Assembly: GCF_027489515.1 (NCBI RefSeq)
Contig: NZ_JAIXZS010000048.1
Location: 1-64,000, forward strand
Source of the DNA: Novosphingobium sp.
GTDB taxonomy: Bacteria > Pseudomonadota > Alphaproteobacteria > Sphingomonadales > Sphingomonadaceae
Reading direction: 5' to 3'
Length of the DNA stretch: 64,000 nt
Numbering within the stretch: the stretch's first letter is position 1; the number at the start of each line of letters is the position of its first letter. Shown piece after piece: positions 24,897 through 35,700 of the stretch. Both the position numbers and the translations under genes were made by a program. The notes under the pieces were generated by a model. The model was not told the DNA's origin. It did not search any database and was given only the letters and a program-made list of their open reading frames with translations.

Positions 24897-26668
24897 TGCA
24901 CACCAGCACCTTGCGGCCTGTTTTGAAGGCCTTCTTTGCGCTCCTTGTCCTCATGATGGGGACATGGGCCTCACCGGCTGCGGCCTGGTGGCAGAAGGAC
25001 TGGGCCTATCGCAAGGCGGTGACGATCGACACCAGCCCGAGCGGCGTCAACGTCAGCGGTCCGATCGGCCGCACGCTGGTGCTGGTGCGCCTGCACAGCG
25101 GCAACTTCACCTTCACCGATGCGCTCGAGAACGGGGCTGACATCCGCTTCGTCGACAGCGACGACAAGAACCCGCTGCCCTACCATATCGAGAGCTACGA
25201 CTCGAAGAACGGCGTTGCCACGGTGTGGGTCAGCCTGCCGGTGCTGAGCGGCGGCGAGAAGAAGCAGATCTGGCTCTACTTCGGCAACAAGAACGCGCCC
25301 GTCGGCGAGGACGTCAAGGGCAGCTTCGATCCGGATTACACGCTCGCCTACCACTTCTCCGAGGGCCCCGGCCAGCCGACCGAGGACAAGACTGCCAACG
25401 GCAACAATGCGCTCAACGCGCCCACTGGTATCGAGGACAGCGCGATCGTCGGCCATGGCGGCCATTTCGTCGGCCAGGGCGGTATCACGGTGAACGATGC
25501 GCCGTCGCTCGCGATGACGCCGGGCGCGCCCTTCACCTTCACCGCCTGGGTGAAGCCCGACAATCTCGGCGGCGACCAGCAGCTGTTCTCGCGCGGGGGC
25601 ATGGTGATCGGCATCAGCGCCGGCATGCCTTACGTCGCCGTGGGTTCCGGCCGCGCGGCAGCGACGGCTGCGGTCAAACAGGGGGACTGGACCCATATCG
25701 GCGTGGTTGCGGACGGCACCACGCTCAAGATCTACGTGAACGGTGTCGAGGCGGGCGCGGTCTCGGTCGCGCTTCCCGCGATTGCAGGTCCGATCACACT
25801 CGGCGGCACACTGGTCGGCTCGCTCGATGAAGTGCGCCTCTCCAAGACCGCGCGCCCGGCCGCGATGCTGCTCGCAATGGCCAATGCCGAAGGCCCCTCG
25901 AACAAGCTCGTCGGCGTGTCCGACACGGCGGAAAAGCAGGGCAACGGCGGCGGCGTGCTGTTCTTCATCGTCAGCAAGCTCGAGCCGGTCGACGCTTTCA
26001 TCATCGGCTTGTGCATGATCCTGCTCACCATGGCGATCTCGCTGATGGTGGCGAAGATCCGCTACCTGAACGCGGCGGACAAGGGCAATGCCCAGTTCTT
26101 CACGCGCTTCAATGCGATGCACGAGGAACTTGTCCCGCTTGCGCAAGTGCAGGGCATCACCGAGCCGGAAGTTGCCTTCATCAAGACCACCTCGCCGCTC
26201 GCCCGCCTCTACGAGATGGGCATTGCCGAGCTCGACGTGCGCCGCAAGCACGGCTCGGCCCGCGCGCTTTCGGCTGAAGCAGTGGAAGCGATGCGCGCTG
26301 CGGTGGACGCGGTCTATGTCGAGGAGAACCAGAAGCTCGACAAGCTGATGGTCATTCTCACCATCGCGATCTCCGGCGGTCCGTTCATCGGCCTGCTTGG
26401 CACCGTGATCGGCGTGATGACCGTGTTCGGCGGCGTGGCGATGGCGGGCGACGTGAATGTGAACGCGATCGCGCCGGGTATCGCCGCAGCGTTGCTCGCG
26501 ACGATCGCGGGCCTCGCCTGCGCGATCCCCGCGTTGTTTGGCTACAACTATCTGAACGGGCGGATCTCGGCACTGGCCGACCAGATGCGCGTGTTCATCG
26601 ACCGCCTCATCACCCGCCTCGCCGAAATGCAGGCAGACGCCGCGCAGATGCGCGAAGCGGCAGAATAA
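24896..26668 (+). CDS. DUF2341/LamG-like domain fused to MotA/TolQ/ExbB proton channel
   Basis: A 590-residue fusion. A signal peptide (residues 1-30, ending SPAAA) leads to a DUF2341-type domain (about 31-150, WWQKDWAYRKAVTID, IWLYFGNKNAPV) and a concanavalin A/LamG-like jelly roll (about 150-340, FTFTAWVKPDNLGG, IYVNGVEAGAVSV, GSLDEVRLSKTARP). Then comes a complete ExbB-type channel: helix 1 near 364-390, a cytoplasmic loop, helix 2 near 483-512 (GGPFIGLLGTVIGVMTVFGG) and helix 3 near 525-553. ExbB pentamers conduct protons together with ExbD. Normal ExbB has only a short periplasmic N terminus, so here a carbohydrate-binding-like domain would project into the periplasm. exbD follows 12 bases downstream. 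Confidence 0.88.
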   Translation: MHTSTLRPVLKAFFALLVLMMGTWASPAAAWWQKDWAYRKAVTIDTSPSGVNVSGPIGRTLVLVRLHSGNFTFTDALENGADIRFVDSDDKNPLPYHIESYDSKNGVATVWVSLPVLSGGEKKQIWLYFGNKNAPVGEDVKGSFDPDYTLAYHFSEGPGQPTEDKTANGNNALNAPTGIEDSAIVGHGGHFVGQGGITVNDAPSLAMTPGAPFTFTAWVKPDNLGGDQQLFSRGGMVIGISAGMPYVAVGSGRAAATAAVKQGDWTHIGVVADGTTLKIYVNGVEAGAVSVALPAIAGPITLGGTLVGSLDEVRLSKTARPAAMLLAMANAEGPSNKLVGVSDTAEKQGNGGGVLFFIVSKLEPVDAFIIGLCMILLTMAISLMVAKIRYLNAADKGNAQFFTRFNAMHEELVPLAQVQGITEPEVAFIKTTSPLARLYEMGIAELDVRRKHGSARALSAEAVEAMRAAVDAVYVEENQKLDKLMVILTIAISGGPFIGLLGTVIGVMTVFGGVAMAGDVNVNAIAPGIAAALLATIAGLACAIPALFGYNYLNGRISALADQMRVFIDRLITRLAEMQADAAQMREAAE

Positions 26669-26680
26669 GGAGCGCGACCC

Positions 26681-27088
26681 ATGCAGGTAGGTGGCGGCCG
26701 CAAGGCCTATGACGACATCAACATCACCCCGATGCTCGACCTCGCGTACGTGCTTCTGGTGATCTTCATCCTCATGGCGACGGCTTCGGTGCAGGGCATC
26801 AAGGTCGATCTGCCCAAGGCAAGCTCGGCCAAGAGCCTCGTCCAGCCCAAGACCATTGCGCTCACGGTCAACGATCAGGGGCAGATCTTCATGGATGCCT
26901 TCCCGGTCACGCTGCCCGATCTCGAGACGCGCCTGCGCAACGCGAAGGCCTCGAACCCCGATGTGCCGATCGTGCTCAAGGGCGATACGACGACGCAATA
27001 CGGCAAGATCATGGAAGTGCTCGATCTCTGCCGCAGGCTCGACCTGTCCAAGGTCGGGCTGGTGACCGGCAAGCCCACAGGGACCTGA
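26681..27088 (+). CDS. exbD: ExbD/TolR family proton-channel subunit
   Basis: A 135-residue protein with one membrane helix containing the essential Asp20 (ITPMLDLAYVLLVIFILMAT) and a periplasmic ExbD fold (IALTVNDQGQIFMD, VPIVLKGDTTTQYGKIMEVLD). ExbD dimers sit inside the ExbB pentamer and pass proton-motive force to TonB. A GGAGCG ribosome binding site precedes the ATG. It sits between the fused ExbB and the TonB-like protein. Confidence 0.93.
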   Translation: MQVGGGRKAYDDINITPMLDLAYVLLVIFILMATASVQGIKVDLPKASSAKSLVQPKTIALTVNDQGQIFMDAFPVTLPDLETRLRNAKASNPDVPIVLKGDTTTQYGKIMEVLDLCRRLDLSKVGLVTGKPTGT

Positions 27089-27100
27089 TCGCCAGCAGCC

Positions 27101-27844
27101 ATGGCCAGCCGCCCCGCCTCTCCTGATCCATCCTCGGTTTCCGGGCCGCCTGCGTTCAATCCGAACGTCAAGGCCTCGCCGAAGCTGCGCCTGATCCAGG
27201 CGGGCGTCGGTGTGCTTGTGCTGCTCGCGGCGTACTGGATCTACGGGATCGTGACGGAAGTGCCGGGCGTGAAGGTGGAGCAGGCGCCGCCGCAGACGGT
27301 GGACATGTTGCCCCCGCCGCCACCCCCGCCGCCGCCTCCGCCACCCCCGCCCGATCAGCCGCCGCCCGATGCGAAGCCCGATCCTGCGCCGGTGCCCGAG
27401 CCTGCGCCCGCGCCTGCGCCCGATCAGCCCGCACCGATGAAGATCGACGGGCCTGCGCAGGCAGGCACCGATGCGTTCGGGCTTAGTGCCGGCAAGGGCG
27501 GCGGCATGGGCGGCGGCGGCAGCAACGGCACTTGCCTTGCGCCCCCCTGCGGTGGCGGCTCGCCGATCGCGACCGGGTTCTACACGCGCTATCTCAGCTC
27601 TGCGTTGCAGGAGCGGGTGCAGAGCAACGACAAGATCAATCGCCAGATCTTCAGCGCCGACTTTGCCGTGACGATCAGCCCGGGCGGGCAGGTCACCGCG
27701 GTCCAGCTGCTGCGCTCGAGCGGCAATGCCAAGCGCGACCAGACCCTGCTTGCGGTGCTGCAATCGATCCGCGGGCTGGATGCGCCGCCCGCCTCGTTCC
27801 GTTTCCCGCAAAAGATAACCGTCCGGGGCAGCCGTGGCCTCTGA
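27101..27844 (+). CDS. TonB-like energy transducer
   Basis: A 247-residue protein. It has a cytoplasmic N terminus of about 30 residues, one membrane helix (LIQAGVGVLVLLAAYWIYGI, 31-50), then a Pro-rich spacer with an uninterrupted run of 14 Pro and Pro-Asp/Ala repeats (about 65-115), a Gly-rich hinge with CLAPPC, and a TonB-type C-terminal domain (about 155-247, FAVTISPGGQVTAVQLLRSS). TonB spans the periplasm to power outer-membrane proteins. Its likely client is one of the adjacent outer-membrane proteins, but none shows an obvious TonB box or plug. Confidence 0.85.
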   Translation: MASRPASPDPSSVSGPPAFNPNVKASPKLRLIQAGVGVLVLLAAYWIYGIVTEVPGVKVEQAPPQTVDMLPPPPPPPPPPPPPPDQPPPDAKPDPAPVPEPAPAPAPDQPAPMKIDGPAQAGTDAFGLSAGKGGGMGGGGSNGTCLAPPCGGGSPIATGFYTRYLSSALQERVQSNDKINRQIFSADFAVTISPGGQVTAVQLLRSSGNAKRDQTLLAVLQSIRGLDAPPASFRFPQKITVRGSRGL

Positions 27845-27893
27845 CCTGCACCCTATCGGGCCCGAGAGCCCTATCCGATCATGGAGTCCCGCA

Positions 27894-29672
27894 ATGTCGC
27901 TGCGTCGTTCCGCCTCCCGCCGCGCCGGCCTGTCCGCAGCGCTCGCCGCGTTGCTGGCAAGCACCGCCGCCCAGGCCCAGACCGCGCCCGAAGCTGCTGC
28001 CGCGCCCGCGGCGGCAGCAGCACCCTCTGCTGATGCGATGACCAACCTCATCCGCTTGCTGGTCGCCAAGGGCACGCTGACGCAGGCCGATGGCGATGCC
28101 CTGCTCGCGCAAGCGCAGTCCGAGGCTGACAAGGCGCGCATGGCCGCCGCCACGCCGCCGCCGCCCCCGCCTCCACCGGCAGGGGCCGTGCGTGTGGCCC
28201 GCGTCCCCGAATCTGTGCGTCAGCAGATCCGCGACGAGATCCGCGGCGAGATCATGGCCCAGGCCGCCACCGAAGGCTGGGTGACGAAGGACCAGGCCGC
28301 GCCCGAATGGACGAGGCGCATCCGCATGTACGGCGATGTTCGCGTGCGCGCGCAGGGCGAGTTCTTCGCCGACACCAACTCCAACCAGATCCTCGACTTC
28401 GAATCGATGACGGCATCGGGTCTGCCGATCGATCTGGCCCGCCTCTCTTCGTACCAGTTCATCAACACCCGCAAGGACCGCAACAATCTGCGCTACCGCG
28501 CGCGGCTCGGCATCGAAGCCCACGTCGTCGACGGCGTGACCGCGACGATCGCGCTGGGTTCGGGCGACGACAACAGCCCGATCTCGGAAAACGCCAGCCT
28601 CGGTGCCAGCTTCTCGAAGCGCCCGATCTTCATCGATACCGCCGATATCGTCGTGAAGCCGTTCAAGTGGGCGACGCTGCAGTTCGGGCGGTTCGAAACG
28701 CCGTTCAACACCACTCCGCTGCTCTACGACGAGGATCTGCGGTTTGACGGCGTGTCCGCCTCGGTCAAATGGGCCGGCTTGACGGGCAAGGATTCGGCGC
28801 TCTCGCTGACCGGCGGGGCCTTCCCGCTCGACTATGGCTCGTCGGGTTTTCCCAATGTGGCGATCAACAAGCTGGCCTACCCGACCAAGTGGCTGTTTGC
28901 GGGTGAAGTCCGGCTGAAGACCCCGGTGGGGAGCGGCATCAGCATCGATGCCAGCGCGGCCTATCACAGCTATACCAACGTGCAGGGCCGCTTGTCCGAG
29001 CCGTGCAACCTCGATCTGGGCGATTTCTGCTCGACCGACGCCTTGCAGGCGCGCTTCCTGCGCAAGGGCAACACGCTGTTCACCCTGCGCAATCTCGTCG
29101 CCAACAGCACCGGCGTCTATCCGCAGCTGTTCGGCCTGAAGTTCGATTACAACATCCTCGATCTCAACCTGGCGGTGCGCGCGCCGATTTCGGGTGACGT
29201 CGGGGTCAAGATCGCGGGCGACTACCTGCGCAACCTTGGCTTCAAGCGCAGCGACATCTGCCAGGGCCGGTTCGACACGCCCGAGGCGTTCCTTATTCAG
29301 CCCTACAACAACTACGGCAGCGACGGGAACACGGCGCGCAACATCTGCACCAAGACCAACCCGACCAGCTTCATCGGCGGCAATATCGGCTGGCTGGCCA
29401 ATGCCACGATCGGCCACGCGAAAGTCTACAAGAAGGGATCGTGGAGCGCGTTCGGCGAGTATCGCTATCTCCAGAGCGATGCGGTGCTCGATGCCTATAC
29501 CGATAGCGACCTTCACCTCGGTGGCACCAACGTGAAGGGCTACATCATCGGCGCGGAATACGGCGTTGCCGACCGTGTTTCGGTGCGCGGCCGCTGGTTC
29601 AGCGGCAACGAGATTGCCGGCGAGCCGCTGGCGATCGACGTGCTGCAGATCGACTTCATGGCCCGGTTCTGA
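27894..29672 (+). CDS. Putative outer membrane porin of the two-partner secretion locus
   Basis: A 592-residue protein with a signal peptide (SAALAALLASTAAQAQ). A helical periplasmic N-terminal part (about 40-140) includes a run of 8 Pro and a coil VRQQIRDEIRGEIMAQAATE. From about 150 onward a large beta-barrel follows (RIRMYGDVRVRAQGEFF, WATLQFGRFETPF) and ends in Phe (DFMARF). It fits the putative-porin family of about 16-18 strands. The helical N terminus resembles periplasm-spanning extensions. Its place between tonB and tpsA suggests a role in export or surface display of the exoprotein. ATG 27894 gives the signal peptide; the frame is open from 27834, overlapping tonB. Confidence 0.8.
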   Translation: MSLRRSASRRAGLSAALAALLASTAAQAQTAPEAAAAPAAAAAPSADAMTNLIRLLVAKGTLTQADGDALLAQAQSEADKARMAAATPPPPPPPPAGAVRVARVPESVRQQIRDEIRGEIMAQAATEGWVTKDQAAPEWTRRIRMYGDVRVRAQGEFFADTNSNQILDFESMTASGLPIDLARLSSYQFINTRKDRNNLRYRARLGIEAHVVDGVTATIALGSGDDNSPISENASLGASFSKRPIFIDTADIVVKPFKWATLQFGRFETPFNTTPLLYDEDLRFDGVSASVKWAGLTGKDSALSLTGGAFPLDYGSSGFPNVAINKLAYPTKWLFAGEVRLKTPVGSGISIDASAAYHSYTNVQGRLSEPCNLDLGDFCSTDALQARFLRKGNTLFTLRNLVANSTGVYPQLFGLKFDYNILDLNLAVRAPISGDVGVKIAGDYLRNLGFKRSDICQGRFDTPEAFLIQPYNNYGSDGNTARNICTKTNPTSFIGGNIGWLANATIGHAKVYKKGSWSAFGEYRYLQSDAVLDAYTDSDLHLGGTNVKGYIIGAEYGVADRVSVRGRWFSGNEIAGEPLAIDVLQIDFMARF

Positions 29673-29736
29673 CGACCGGCCCTATCCCGTTTCGCACCAC
29701 CAGACGCCACGCAAGCACAAGCCCGAGGGACCCGGC

Positions 29737-32700
29737 ATGAACCAGCGCAGCGAATCCGCCAGCGGTAACAGCACCGGCAGGCGTCAGCGGCTGCTCGCCA
29801 GCGCCAGCGCGCTGGTGCTCGGGCTCGGCTGCACCGTGCAGCCGGCTCAGGCGCAGATGGCGCGGCTGCAGGGTGCGGTTGGGGCCGTGCCGGTGATCAC
29901 GCCCGGCACGACCGGAGGCACCGCCGCCGCGCTCCCGCAGCGTTCGGTGCGCATGCAGGAAGCGCTGGCAGCGCAGCAGGCAGCGCGCGATGCGGTCAAG
30001 TCGATGCGCGGCCTCGTCACGCAGGCACGCGAGGCTGCGCTCGCGGCAACCCGCGCACGGCCGACCGACGGGCTCTCGATCAAGGGGCTCAATCCCGCCG
30101 TTACCAAGGTCACCGCCTCGGTCGACGATGCGACCGGCCTTGGCACCTGGCAGGGGGCCCTGCTCCCGACCCAGACCGAGGCCGGCGGCAAGTTTACCGT
30201 CACGATCAAGCAGACCGAGTCCCGCGCGCTGCTATCGTGGAACAACTTCGACATCGGCGCGAAAACCACTTTGGTGTTCGACCAGAGCGTTGGCGGCAAG
30301 GCGCAAACCGACTGGGTCGTGCTCAACCGCGTGGTCGATCCGGGCGCGCGGCCCAGCACGATCCTCGGCTCGATCAAGGCACCGGGCACGGTGCTCGTGC
30401 TCAACCGTTCGGGCGTGATCTTCGGCAATGGCGCGCAGGTCAATGTCCACTCGCTGCTCGCCAGCAGCCTCGAGATCGGCAATTTCGCCAAGGATGTGGG
30501 CCGCGCCGCCGAAGACGCCAATTTCTTCACCGGGCTCTCGCTGAAGGAACGCAACACCGCTTATCTCGAGAACGGGCTGCTCGGCCCCTCGTCGAGCCCG
30601 GGCAAGTACAACGCGCTGCTCACTTCGAGCCTTGCGGGCTCGGGCCGCTATGTCGTGACCAATCCGGATGCGGCGTTCAGCGCTACGCCTGAAGGCGATG
30701 TTGTGGTCGATCGCGGCGCGAGCATCAGCGCGAGCGGCGGCGGCTTTGTCATCCTGACCGCCCCCAATGTTTCCAACGACGGCCAGCTCTCCGCGCCCGA
30801 GGGCCAGGTCAGCCTGCAGGCCGGGCGTGCGATCAGCTACACCGTCTCGACCGGCAGCGCGAAGGGCGCCGATCCCGATATCCGCGGCCTCATCCTGCGC
30901 ACGCTGACCGAGGATGGCGGCGCTGTGGTCAACTCCGGCCTGATCGACGTGCCGCGCGGCTATATCTCGCTGGGCTCGGACCTGGCCGGAAGTGTCGTGA
31001 ACGCGGGCCTGCTTGCCTCGACGACCAGCGTTTCGCGCAATGGCACGATTTCACTGACTGCGGGCACGATCCGCATTTCAGGCGGCAGCGACACGGCGCA
31101 CGCCGGCGGCCTGGTGATCCTCAATGACGCGAGCACCGAGACGGTGCCGCAGGGGACCGCGGCCGAACCGCCTGCGTTCAAGACCTCGCGTATCGATATC
31201 GGCGGCGCCTACGTTTCGCTCCTCGCTGGCGGCTCCGCGCTGGGTCTGCTCGGCCCGGCCTCGGTCGATTTCGGCGCGAACTCGCTGCTGCTGGCGCCGG
31301 CCGCGAATGTGGCGATCGGCAGCCGCGCTTCGCAGACCTTCGATGCTGCCGCGCTCGCCTCGACCGGGCGCACCGTTTCGGTCGGCAGCATTACCGTGGG
31401 CGAGGGTGTGCGGATCGATGTCAGCGGCATCAAGGACGTCACGCTTGAGGCGAGCCGCAATGCGGTCACGATCTCGCCGCTCAAGGGCAACGAGCTGCGT
31501 GATACGCCCAACTACCGCGACGTGCGCACTGACGGCAGTTTCACGCTCAACGGCAAGACCGTCACCATCGATCCGCGCCGCAGCGGCGTGCGGGCGGACG
31601 GCGTCAAGTGGATCGGCTCGCCGCTGATCGAGGCGGGTTCTGCCGCCAGCCAGATCGGCGTGGGCGCGGCGGAATTGATGACCAAGGGCGGCACCGTCAC
31701 ATTCGGCGTTGCGGTGCTGCAGGGCGCCGATACTTTGGCGAACACGCCGCAGGTCAAGATCGCGAAGAGCGCAACCGTCGATTTCTCCGGCGGCTGGGTT
31801 CACTACAATGCCGGCTGGGTCGGCTCTTCGCGCCTCATCCGGGCTGACGGCAGTCTGGTCGATATTGCCGATGCCGATCCCAACGGCGTCTACATCGGCC
31901 TCGCCGATGGCTTCACCGAGTTGCAGAGCAAGTTCGGCAAGGCCGATACCTTTACCAACCGCGTCCTCGCCGGTCAGCGCTTCGATCCGTCCTACGATGA
32001 AGGCCGCGATGCCGGCGGCATGGTCGTTATCGGCTCGACCGCCTCGATCCGCGGCACGCTGCACGGCGATGCCTTTGCCGGGGAGCGCCAGTTGCGCGCG
32101 GGTGTGGTCGGCACGGCGGCGCCTGGCACCGCGCTCGATACGCGGCAGCTTCAGTCCACCGCGCAGCAGCTGCCCTCGGGTGGGTTCCTGCGCGTGGGCT
32201 CGTTCAGCGGGCCATCGGGCGTCGGTCTTGGCGGCGATATCCTCGTCCACGCGGCGGGAGCCCAGGATTTGCAAACGGGCAAGGGCGTGTTCCTGCTTTC
32301 GGATCGCCAGCTCAGCGAAGCGGGGCTTTCCGCGCTCACGCTCCAGACCAGCGGCGGCGTGACGTTCGGCGAGGGCAGCAACCTTGTCCTTGCCAACGGC
32401 GGCAAGCTGACGGTCGATGCCGGCCGAACGATCAATTTCGACGGAACCGTCACCGCGCGCGGCGGCTCGATCGCGGCGCGCACCTACGAACTCGCCGGTA
32501 CGATCTACCGCTCCTCGATTGCCGCGACCGGTTCGGTCTTCGACACCGCAGACGACGCCAAGTTCGCCTATGCGCGCGGTGAGGCGCTGCCGGGTCTGTT
32601 CGACATCAACGTCAACGGCACGCTCGATGTGGCGGGACTGTGGAGCAACGACTTCCTCGCGCTCGGCAAGATGCCCTCGGGCCAAGCCTGGACCTCGGGC

Positions 32701-35700
32701 GGCGCGATCAGTCTCACCGTGGCGCCCAAGGTGCTGCTTGCGGAAGGCACCGATCTCGAAAGCGCGACGTACGCTGTCGACTTGTCCGGCAGCATCCGTC
32801 TCGCCAAGGACGCGCTGCTCAACGTCTCCTCGGGCGGCTATGTCGATCCGACCGGCGCGCTGGCGCTCACCGCGCGCGGTGGCAGCGTCTCGCTGATCAA
32901 CGCAACGACTTACGCCTCGCTCTCGCAGACGCCGGCCAATGTGAACGAGCTCTCGACCACTGATCTTCCGGTGGGCGGTGAGAACCAGAGCGTCGCCTTC
33001 TCGCCCTACACCGCGGACAACGGCAAGCTGGTGCGCGGCGCGCTTGCCCCGCGCGAGCAGCGCTCCACCGTCAGCTTCGAGGCTGCAAACTTCAAGGGCT
33101 TCAGCTTTGGCGGCGGCGGTACTTTCAAGCTTGTCGCGCCGCAGATTGCGCTCGGCGGCACCCGCCCGCAGACGGGCTCGTGGCTCGGCCTCGATTTCCT
33201 GCAACAGACCGGCTTTGGCGGGCTCGATCTCACCACCTTCCGCAGCCGCGTCTACGACGATCTGTTCAAGGGCGGTGTAGGCGGCGGCTCGGCCTTCTTC
33301 GAGACGACACGCTTCGTGATCGGCAAGGGTGAGACGCTCAACCTCAGCCAGGCGCTGCTCCCCAATTTTGTCGATCCGGCCACCTCTGCCAAACTGGCGA
33401 CGCTCGCCACCGGCAGTGATGTCACCAGCGTCGTGTCCGCAAGCGTGCCGACCGAGGCCTTCGACCAGCGCGCCGCGACGCTGACGCTGGGCGGCCTTAC
33501 CGAACTCACCGTGGCCAAGGGCGGCACGATCACCGGCGCGGCCGGGGCTTCGATAACCGCGCCCAAGTTGCTCAATCAGGGCACGATCCGGATCGTCGGC
33601 GGCAAGATTCTCCAGCGCGCGGTCCTGCCCGAAGTGCTGTTCGGCCAGTCCATCGGCGTCAAGGACGCAGCCAATGGCGGCCGCGGTCTCGACGACGTGC
33701 TGGGCGGCCGCATCGAGGGTGCCGGTTCGCCGCAGTACAGCGAGAATGCCAAGTCCAAGGTCAGCGATGCCGACGGGCTGCTCACCAATGGCGAGCTGTT
33801 CTCCAAGGCCGGCTCTGACCAGACGGTCTACTTCCTTGGCGCGCTCGACAAGGATCAGGGCATCAAGCTCGACGCGGGCAGCGTGACCGATCTTTCCGGC
33901 GGTGCCGTGTTCGATCCGCGTGCGCCCGTCGGCGCCGATGGCCGGCGCCTCGCGCGCGGTACGCTTTACGACGGCGGCTCGATCAGCACGGCAAGCACTT
34001 TCGTCAACCCGGCGAATGCGCTGTTCAGCACGCCAAACTATGGCGATCCGCGCTATCAGGTGCTGATCGGCGGCAACCCGATCACGTATGCCGGCAGCAC
34101 GGCCGGTGCCAAGATTGCTGTGGGTGCCGGTGCCCTGATCGACATCCGGGGCGCCGCCGCGCAGTTCGACCAGCAGGATTCGAGCGGCAATTTCGTGCTC
34201 GCGGACCAGTGGTCGAAGGGGGGCTCGATCCGGGTGCTGGCGGGCGGTTCGCTTGCCGGGGCCCGGATCCGCAGCGCGGGCGGTGCACCCGCGGCGGAAG
34301 GCGGCACGCTTGAATGGTTCGCGCCGACGCTGATCTCGGCCTACGGCGACCGCGCCGGCGAGAGCGGACTGCTTTCGGCAGCGCAGATCGAGGACGCTGG
34401 CTTCACCACGATGATCGCGCGCGGCTCGCTGACGGTCGAGGGCGGCACGCGGCTCTCGCTTGGCAAGGCCTTCATCCTCTCGTCGGCCGATCTGCCGACG
34501 AGCTCGGTCATCGACCGCGATCTGCAGGTCAGGGTCCGCCTCTCCGGCAGCGGCGATGCGGCGATCGAGGCGCCCTACATCCGCTTGTCCAGCCTCGCCC
34601 AGAGCGCGCCGGGCAACCTTGATGCGGGGACTGCTGGCGAATTGACCTTCGCCGGCAAGTCGGTCGATCTCGTCGGCGGCCTCGGCTTCTCGGCAGGCGA
34701 AGTGCGCTTCGAGGCGGAACGCGACGTGCGCCTGATCGGCGTCAAGCAGGCAGTGCCCAGCCTGACTGTGCTGACCGGTGTCACCGGCAGCATCGTCGCC
34801 AGCGGCGATATCGCGTTCAAGGCGAGCCAGATCTATGCGACCACCGGCACCGGCAATCTCCAGGCGCTGATCGAGGACCAGCGCAACGGCACCAGCAACA
34901 GTGCGGCACAGCCGTACCTGATCGCGAGCTTTGCTGAAAACGGCACGATCTCGTTCGCCTCGAACGGCGGCGCCGTGCCGGATTCGCCGCTTTCGGCGGG
35001 CAGCTGGCTGCGCGTGCTCGCCGCGCAAATCCGGCAGGACGGCGTGCTGCGCGCGCCGCTCGGCCTGATCGAGCTGGGTTCCTCGGCGGCGCGGCTCATC
35101 CCCGGCTCGCTCAATCTGGCGCCCGCCACCCGCAGCATCACCTTCGGCGCCGGCAGCGTGACGTCGGTCAGCGGCACCGGGCTCAATGTGCCTTATGGCC
35201 AGACGACTGACCTCACCGAATACTACTTCGCCCCCGGGGTCAGCGCGGCGCTCACCACCGCGCCCACCGGGCAGCTCGTGCTTTCGGGCGCGGACATCAC
35301 CATCGGCACCGGCGCCAAGATCGATGGGCGCGGCGGCGGCGATGTGTTTGCCTATGAATTCGTCTCGGGCACCGGCGGCTCGCGCGATGTGCTCTCGCGC
35401 CTCAACGCCGATGCCTTCAGCAGCAACGATGGTCTGCAATATGCCGACGGGCGGCAGGTCTATGCGATCCTGCCGGTCGAGAAGGCCGGGCTGGTTGCTG
35501 GCTACGATCCGATCTATTCGGATGACTACGGCGCGGGAACCGGCGATCTCTACGGAGCCTCGGCAGGCCGCACCGTCCATCTTGATGGCGGACCGGGCGT
35601 GCCGGCAGGCGATTTCCTCCTGCTCCCGGCGCATTACGCGCTGCTGCCCGGTGCGCTGCGTCTGGTCGAGAACACCGATGCGCAGGCACCCTATGTCGGC

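Noticed and set aside
24971..28153. A 1,060-codon minus-strand open frame opposite the ExbB fusion, exbD and tonB genes
   Set aside because: It lies entirely antisense to well-recognised genes, has no domain, and is His/Arg/Asp-rich as expected from the reverse frame of high-GC coding DNA.
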